From: Gibbula magus
Taxonomy: Eukaryota; Mollusca; Gastropoda; Trochida; Trochidae
NCBI GenBank assembly: GCA_936450465.1
Contig: OW388297.1
Location: 29,902,387-29,966,386, forward strand
Length of the DNA: 64,000 nucleotides
Direction of reading: 5' to 3'
Positions 57,731 through 64,000 of the stretch are shown piece by piece. Position numbers and translations under genes: made by a program. Position 1 is the stretch's first letter. The number at the start of each line of letters is the position of its first letter. The notes under the pieces were generated by a model. It did no database searches, was not told where the DNA came from, and was given only the letters and a program-made list of their open reading frames with translations.

Positions 57731-58287
57731 TAAATCATTTTTATGCACCTGCATTTACAATTTATCTTATTTTAGCTAAACGGTTTACAATTCACTTGAT
57801 GATTGAGTTAGCATCGATAAAACAACGTTTTTAAACAACTTAAACGTTGTGGTCAATTAATCGTGCTTTTTCTACAATATTTTGTATAGTTTAACATTTT
57901 CCCGCGACATCGGTCACTCACGATGGAACTTGATTGAAGATAGCTGGTAATCTAACCTAATCTTTATGGAGAGACCTCATGCAAGTTTGTTTACATTGGT
58001 TATCGTATTGTTTGTATTCTGTGAAAGTGGTATTGTGTCTCTGCTGGAATGTATTTCACTAATTTTAACTCCAACCCTTAATGTTTCTGACCTCGTGTCC
58101 TCGACCTCGTGTCTTTTCTGTTATTGACTAAAACTGACACCGACAATTCTTGAGTCCACATTTGTCGTTCCTGAATACAACTCATCGTAACAGGTTCAGA
58201 TTTTGCATATATTCGGGTTCTTGATGGTGTTTAAAATAGTCATGGTTCACATAACAGCATACTGTAAATACTAACTAACACACATGG
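57731..58287. other. Intergenic, nothing identified
   Basis: About 560 bp without recognisable features. Confidence 0.4.
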
Positions 58288-58924
58288 ATACTGTAAAAGC
58301 TGGAGTGGAGTCGTGGAGTGGAGTCCTTTAGTAGAGTCTTGGAGTTATGGAATTTGATACTGTGATGTGATATATTTATTAAACCCATTCCCAGTTGCCA
58401 TGCAAAACAGCAACACAGCCCAGATATAAACAGTATCCAAGGAAGTACCAGTATAGTGGCCTGTCAACTCCTTATCAGTAAAATTCACTTTTGACTCTTC
58501 GGCTGCTCCCTCCCTCTCTCTGTGTAAATCTCTGCGCACTCTCGGACACCGAAAAATCTTTAAAACCTACAACACATTATAATTTAATGCATGAAGAGGT
58601 TTATTCATTACTGAAAATGTAGACACTGATGAAGTATCACTTATATCTTTCAGCAATGTATAATTGCAGAGAATTGGAGTTAAACAAAGGGAAATTACAG
58701 TCAATAAGAACATTTATTTTAACTGCACAGAATTACCAATTGTGGTGTAGTTGCTTTAGAATGGATATGCAATAAATAAAATATGTTCCCAATACAAACT
58801 GATGTCTGTAACGTAGACCTTTGGAGTCCTAGCGACATTCTGTTTATAAATATTCTACTGAGTAATGCTAGACAATTTATAAAATCCGCCCCACTCCAAG
58901 ACGCCACTCCATGTTTTACAGTAT
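58288..58924. mobile_element. 637-bp TIR element (ATACTGTAAAA, GGAGTGG)
   Basis: The left end ATACTGTAAAAGCTGGAGTG with GAGTCGTGGAGTGGAG is the imperfect inverse of the right end at 58888-58924 (CCGCCCCACTCCAAGACGCC, ACTCC, ATGTTTTACAGTAT). The interior has AT-rich DNA and GAGTC-rich words next to the left TIR. The overlapping short frames are not supported. Superfamily unknown. Confidence 0.65.
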
Positions 58925-61354
58925 GCCTCACACAACAATCAATTTGCTGAGCTACTTGTTCTACATGGTCATAATGTTGGCAACGAAATTGGTAGAACTT
59001 TGGTTTGGGAAAGTTAGACAAAGAAATCTGTTAAATGTATGTTTTCATAATATTTTACGAGTTACAGTGTTTTATATATTATTTGATATCCTAGTTTTAT
59101 TCATGTGTATTTTTCCGATACTATAGTCTTTATGAATAGTGTTGTTTTTAAAGACAAAGTCTGATAGATACAGCGTCTGCATTGTATACATGTACACACT
59201 CATACCCTGCTTTCTCGGGGAATTACTTTCTATTTTTTAAAACGTTTTCCATGTTTCTTGTCAGAGATCAACCGTGGTTCATCACGTGGCGATAGACTGT
59301 CAAGATACGAATTATTAAAAAGTGTTGAAAAATATGCATTAAACGATGTCAAATATATAGTGCACTATAGTGGATTGTATTTGATGAAATGATCACCTGA
59401 CATATTGATTGTGCTGAGGGATGGCTTGCCAGGCATAAAAACGTGTTGGACTAATTAGTCATTGAGGGTGTTTGCGTTCTAATTTCACATCGGATTTTTC
59501 TCGAAAAAGGTAGAAGTCATTTACACAGGGTGATCCCAAATAAAGCAACATTTCATTTGTTTACTGTCGTTCACGCCATTTATGTCTCAAAACCGTTTCT
59601 TCAAGTAAACTTATCACGTCGTTTGAGCAATGGGCACAGTAGCTGAAACATAAATCATACAGTAAGTGAGCATGGTGACCATAAGTTGTTTTCAGTTTCA
59701 CAAGAAATAAAAAAAAAGTGAATTATGCAGTAAATGCGCATGGTGTTGTTGTTGCCAGTTTCCGAGGTGTGTCCATGTTTTATTTGTAGCTCAAATAAAC
59801 AAATCGTAAAATTACACTGCCGATTCCAGAAACAAGTATGATGATATGATTGAATGCGTCGCTATGTTAATGCCCGATGATCAAATAGCTTGCGTGCAGT
59901 GGTCTGCTAATACTGCTGGAAACCGGTTCACAATAACATCGGGTTCAGGTGAAGTGACTCATATATGCAATGACAGACATTCAGAATCATAGAGGTAAAT
60001 TGTAGAACAGATTTAACAGATCATATATTCACCAATTTAAATGCTAGCCTAGTTTTTTAAAATGTTTTCATTTCCAATATATCATGTTAGTTAGAAATGA
60101 TTTAGTGGATAAAACATTTACAAATTAACTTTAAAGCGAGTAGGTATATTTGAAAGATGCGTTTTCGAAACTTTAGTTTTAGTTTATAAAAACGGAACTG
60201 TTTCAGGAGCACTCAAGACGTTAAAGTGGTAAAACAATGTAATAGTTTGTGGATATTCACATTCAGCACTTGGGTACGGTTAATTAGAGAGATACATCAG
60301 TATATAGAAAGCAAACATTGAAATATCGACAAATAAATGAAACAATTTAAACGAAGAAGCCCTTCCATGTTCACCCTAAGGCATTCAACATTTTCAATGA
60401 GCTTTCGCTAATGTATGAGATCCAACAAATTAAGAGTAAAACATAGTTAAATAATCATCATCTCACCAGTCACGAAGTATTGCCTTCGAATTCCTTCCGT
60501 AAGAGCTTAACCTATAGCTAGTTTTTTTTCAAATAATAATGCTTTACTGGATTGACAGCGTATAAAGTTAAACTTAAAAACCGAACACGGAGCGTCTTTC
60601 TCCATTCTACATTGACCAATTTAATCATCGTCGGGAATTACACTTTGTAAACACTTCCTGAAATAAAAAGGGATCAGTTTTTAGGGGTCTTAGTAGTAAA
60701 ACAAATTATATCATGGTTAAAATGAAGCCCAATACGTATAATACTTACTGAATGACTTTCAAACAATAGAGATAGAATTTAATTCTTGAAACAAAGTCTC
60801 TCCTCGTGTTCTCGGTACATAACAAAGAAGACGACACCCATATTAGGGAAGTAGTATATGTTTATAATGACTATCTTATGTGAACATTTTGCTCTCATCG
60901 TTTCGAGAACGTGTTTCATAACGTAAGAAAAACAAATTAATCTCACATAAAAGCAGAATTTCGATTTTCAATTTCGAATATTTCAGAAGTCTATGTATGT
61001 ATCCATGGCTGGTAAAACGGTTTCGGTAATGAGAGAGGGTTCTCTTGTAGAATTCAACCAATCAAAACCAAGTACACGTATCCAGCAATGTCACCAGAAA
61101 ATTGTTGATATATCCCCCATTATTTTCTAACTAGTTTCTTTTTGCATCGATACTTCATATAGCTTATATCAACAAAACCTTCTAAAGTAGGGTAGACGCT
61201 GGGCCAATTTGATGTTATGACCATTATTATCAGAATCACAGCAAGGCATAACACCATGTTAACCTGCATGTACAACATGTCAGCTTAACTTGTTATCTGA
61301 ATTTTGAGGTATTTGATGTATTACAACTTTAATCACTTGCACCGTTGTTTTCAG
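58925..61354. other. Intergenic or intronic, no gene seen
   Basis: About 2.4 kb of AT-rich DNA upstream of the first recognised host exon. It may be intron or upstream sequence of that gene. No exon with coding bias, repeat family or RNA gene was recognised. Confidence 0.4.
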
Positions 61355-61555
61355 GTATGGGTGTACATTATAACATCACCATCGTCCCTGAGTACGCCTC
61401 CAACTTCTCACTTGAGAAGAATATCAGAGCTCAGTTCTCCCAGCTCATTGACGGAAGTCGTTCCCATGAAAATAAAACTTTGAGGATTATAGTTTTTCGC
61501 CCTACAGGACGACCTGCCGATGAGTTCAGAGATAACGTCCTTCCAGTTCTCCAAG
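61355..61555 (+). CDS. Host gene, internal exon (unrecognised protein), part 1
   Basis: A 201-bp exon follows a good acceptor (GCACCGTTGTTTTCAG) and ends CTCCAAG/GTACAT, a usable donor. It starts in phase 2 and ends after the first base of a codon. It encodes MGVHYNITIVPEYASNFSLE, then KNIRAQFSQLIDG, TLRIIVFRPTGRPADEFRDN and VLPVLQ. Codon use and alternating hydrophobic strands and helices look like a globular alpha/beta domain. It joins in phase to the exon at 62266. I do not recognise the family. The gene's 5' exons are not found in the window. Confidence 0.7.
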
Positions 61556-62265
61556 GTACATGAATGGTTTCAAAGGGGTTTATAGTTGTTGAGTAGATAG
61601 TATTAAAGTAGATAAATAAACACTCATACGTGGTGCGTATGTTATCCGAGGATGTCGATATTCTTTATCATAGAACAAAGTGTATAGTAAATAAATCTAA
61701 CGACTAAAGATTGTTTGACATTATCTCTGGTCTGGGTTCACTGCATGTCCATATGATCTTGAAATCAAACTATTAGGAAGAAAAGGTGCAACGCTTACAA
61801 TCATGGGTCTATGACATATAATCAAAATACGTTATTCTGGTAATTATAGCATGAAAAAAGAATAACAAAACAGAAGTTTTGACATTACGGAATGACACAA
61901 GTGATTGTTAAATGATCCTGCAATTGAAGCGGAATGACAACAGTGGACACCCCAGAAATATAATATATTTAAATGTTAGCGGTTCTTGTAATTTGAAGGG
62001 TATTTGACATAGAAAATACTTGTAAGGGTGAACAATGTTCAAATGTAATTTATTAGTAATTTTAATTTTGGGTGTTCCTACAAATTGCGATATTAAAATG
62101 CAATTTGCAATTTGTATGAGTTAACAATGTAAATTTGCATGGTTTACAATACGGGATATTCTTGCAATTTGCAGTTTAGTTTTTTATTTATTTGGATTTG
62201 TTCAGTTTCGATTTGCAATGGTTACAAATTGAAAGGTTTTATGACACGTGTTGATGTACCTGCAG
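61556..62265 (+). other. Intron of the host gene
   Basis: About 710 bp of AT-rich DNA bounded by GT (61556) and AG (62264-62265). The short open frame at 62139, which runs into the next exon, begins within this intron and its N-terminal part is probably not translated. Confidence 0.65.
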
Positions 62266-62483
62266 GTTGTAAAGAAGGCGTGTACCTGCTGGTAGCCTTC
62301 AGTGGAGGCTACAAGAACATCAGCGACCTGGTGCAGAATTTTGAGGAAGACAAAGTCAGATCAGTGGAATCCATCTTCATCCAGTCCGGGGAACTCGTGT
62401 CAGAAGCTTCAGAGTACTACTCAAACAACCAGGCTGCTATTAGGAGAATGGCCCTACAGATGCGCAATGATCGTGATCTAACG
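62266..62483 (+). CDS. Host gene, internal exon (unrecognised protein), part 2
   Basis: A 218-bp exon lies between acceptor GTACCTGCAG and donor CTAACG/GTAAGT, a near-consensus donor. Joined to the previous exon it reads on without a break: LQG, CKEGVYLLVAFSGGYKNISD, LVQNFEEDKVRSVESIFIQS, GELVSEASEYYSNNQAAIRR, MALQMRNDRDLT. It ends in phase 0, so coding should continue in a downstream exon that I could not identify before 64000. No signal peptide, transmembrane segment or known catalytic motif is visible in these two exons. Confidence 0.75.
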
Positions 62484-63229
62484 GTAAGTTGGTCTTGCAT
62501 AAACATAAAATAGACCAGTATTTCCCCACAGATATGGCTGAAGTCAGTTCCTCCCTCGTTACCTCGTAACCTCTTTTCCTTAAAACAGAATTGCCTTTTG
62601 CTCTAGATTTTTTATTTTCTTTCTGATCCATAATGTTGCATTGTTCAACTTATTTTGAACCATAGAACCTTATTCACAAGCTACAACAGCTATTGATGTC
62701 AACTGCAATGTAACATTTATAATTGCATTTTTAACTTGTGTTTGAAACAGAATAGGTATACCTGTTTTAGGATATGCAACATTCCTTTTTTTCCTTACTT
62801 TCTAAAATAAAAACAGTTTACCTGATAATTATGGTAACACTGAATTTCTGGGCCATGATGGGATTCACTTTCCCATGGACACATATATGCTACATGCCTG
62901 TCTACTTTTCATATTTAAAAAAATAGTTTGTATGTCTTCTGGAGTCTAATGCATAACTTTATCAATCTATTTGTCAATCCAACCTATAGTTATTATATAT
63001 ATGAATTCCCTCTACAAATACTTCACCAGCTAGTCACCTGTTATTGGTACACTACACGTACAACATAATATGATATAAGCATTGTTCCTTTCAAGTGTGT
63101 TGACCCATGCAATGTATCGCACCTGTTTCTGTCTTAGGAATGTCTCTGTCATTACAACCTTTAGGATTATAAGTTTAACTCATCTAAAAGACTGATTGCT
63201 TCATGACGTGTAAGGCTTAAAGTTTTTGG
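62484..63229. other. Probable intron, no exon seen
   Basis: AT-rich sequence after a strong splice donor. No further exon with matching phase was recognised, so the next exon is probably beyond the window or too short to see. Confidence 0.4.
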
Positions 63230-63580
63230 CTTTTTGTCCCCCGCCGCAACGCGGAACGGGAGACTATGTATTCAGCGGCGTCCGTACGTACGTCCGTACG
63301 TCACATTTCTTGTTTACGCGATATCTTATGAAGCGTTGCATCCAAAGTCTTCAAATTTGATGTCAGCCTACATTGTGGGAAGACGCAAACACCAGTTAAT
63401 TTTGGTGACCTTGGCCTTATTTTCAAGGTCACCACAACACTATGACCACTTTTAAACTCTTATTAACACGATATATCATGAACCAAAGCACCCAAGGTCT
63501 TAAAATTTGCTGATCATCATGACACTTTTTACCAGTAATGCAATATATAAAGAAGCTCCAATGATGTGTCTTACTAACTC
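63230..63580 (+). repeat. Repeat with GC-rich head and AGGTCACC words
   Basis: It opens with TTGTCCCCCGCCGCAACGCG and a CGTACGTACGTCCGTACG palindromic stretch at about 63285. It continues with TTTCAAGGTCACCACAACAC and repeated TTAACACGATATMTYATGAA words (63310 and 63465). Probably a mobile-element fragment related in style to the AGGTCA-rich repeats. The open frame at 63234-63455 is not supported as a gene. Confidence 0.55.
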
Positions 63581-63582
63581 AA

Positions 63583-64000
63583 TGTCTTAGTCGGAGCTGC
63601 TATCAGTTTTTGTGCAGTTTTCGGCGCTGCCGCCGCCGGCACGTTTTGTATTCGCTGTAACTTTTTTCCAAGCAGGTTATGAGAACTCATATACATCACT
63701 TCTTACTAATGCCCCTGGGGAATTTTTGGGACATGTTCACATTCAAGGTCAAAGGTCAAGGTCAAAAAGGTCAACTTGAAAAATATTTGTGCTATCAGGC
63801 TCTTATTTGGTGTATATCAACTATGGAGAAAGACTGAGATTTGAACAAATTTTTGCTAACATCCGTCAAAGGTCAAGGTCAAAGAGAGGTCACAACTTAA
63901 GCATGCTTTTGCGAAAATGTCTTATTTCAACTATTAACACTTTGAATCATTACATGATTGTGATACACAATGAACAGTGATCACTGATTGTGTGACCATG
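63583..64000 (+). mobile_element. Second Helitron/Helentron-like copy, runs off the window
   Basis: From TCTTAGTCGGAGCTGCTATC onward it matches 52756 onward: TTTTGTATTCGCT with TAACTTTTTTCC, AACTCATATACATMACTTCT, CCCTGGGGAATTTT, then the AAGGTCAAAGGTCAAGGTCA cluster and TATATCAACTATGGAGAAAG. The left half of the 5' hairpin is missing. The right end lies beyond position 64000. Confidence 0.8.

Overview
This is a gene-poor, AT-rich stretch of an animal nuclear genome, most likely from a mollusc or a close lophotrochozoan. The organism is an inference. It rests on the repeated AGTTATCTCCCTTTG-type motif, AGGTCA-rich interspersed repeats, decayed non-LTR, Penelope-like and Tc1-like elements of types common in marine invertebrates, and exon-intron signals (GT/AG). 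There are no bacterial-type operons, no CRISPR array and no rRNA or complete tRNA gene. I found one plausible host protein-coding locus: two phase-compatible exons near the right end (61355-61555 and 62266-62483) of a protein I do not recognise.

Left part (1-18 kb): an ACATAC-rich low-complexity tract, a small terminal-inverted-repeat (TIR) element, and a 3-kb structure with two almost identical 490-bp arms in inverted orientation (2353-2843 and 4913-5402). A ~30-bp minisatellite follows (5.6-6.5 kb). Then comes an almost 11-kb satellite array (about 7.23-18.05 kb) built from two related monomers (52 and 63 bp) in higher-order repeats. The array contains a near-perfect 3,248-bp tandem duplication and is preceded by a block of palindromes. 

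Middle (18-38 kb): a 579-bp TIR element carries what looks like a captured, frameshifted RecQ-type helicase N-terminus. Two diverged copies of one non-coding segment lie in the same orientation (about 19.96-25.08 kb and 29.15-32.70 kb). Between them sit a 5'-truncated L2/CR1-like non-LTR end and a decayed Penelope-like reverse transcriptase. Further right are one half of a long inverted duplication (34-35 kb), a mariner-like MITE and a broken DD34E Tc1-type transposase.

38.7-48.7 kb is a nested transposon stack. A full-length but dead I/Nimb-like non-LTR retrotransposon (5'UTR, zinc-knuckle ORF1, then endonuclease, reverse transcriptase and RNase H) has been hit three times. The insertions are a 3,980-bp CACTA-like element with CTG target duplications, a 293-bp palindrome-rich MITE and a 408-bp MITE with TTAAA duplications. 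The large insertion holds long subterminal repeats and a possible small spliced transcription unit.

Right part (49-64 kb): several hairpin or TIR elements; a tandem array of 157-184-bp units interrupted by a 1.46-kb Helitron/Helentron-like element full of AGGTCA motifs; the second half of the inverted duplication, carrying a TTAA-flanked MITE whose empty site survives in the other half; the host exons; and a second Helitron-like copy running off the end. Most of the window can be read as layered mobile DNA, and several insertion events can be dated relative to each other from empty sites.
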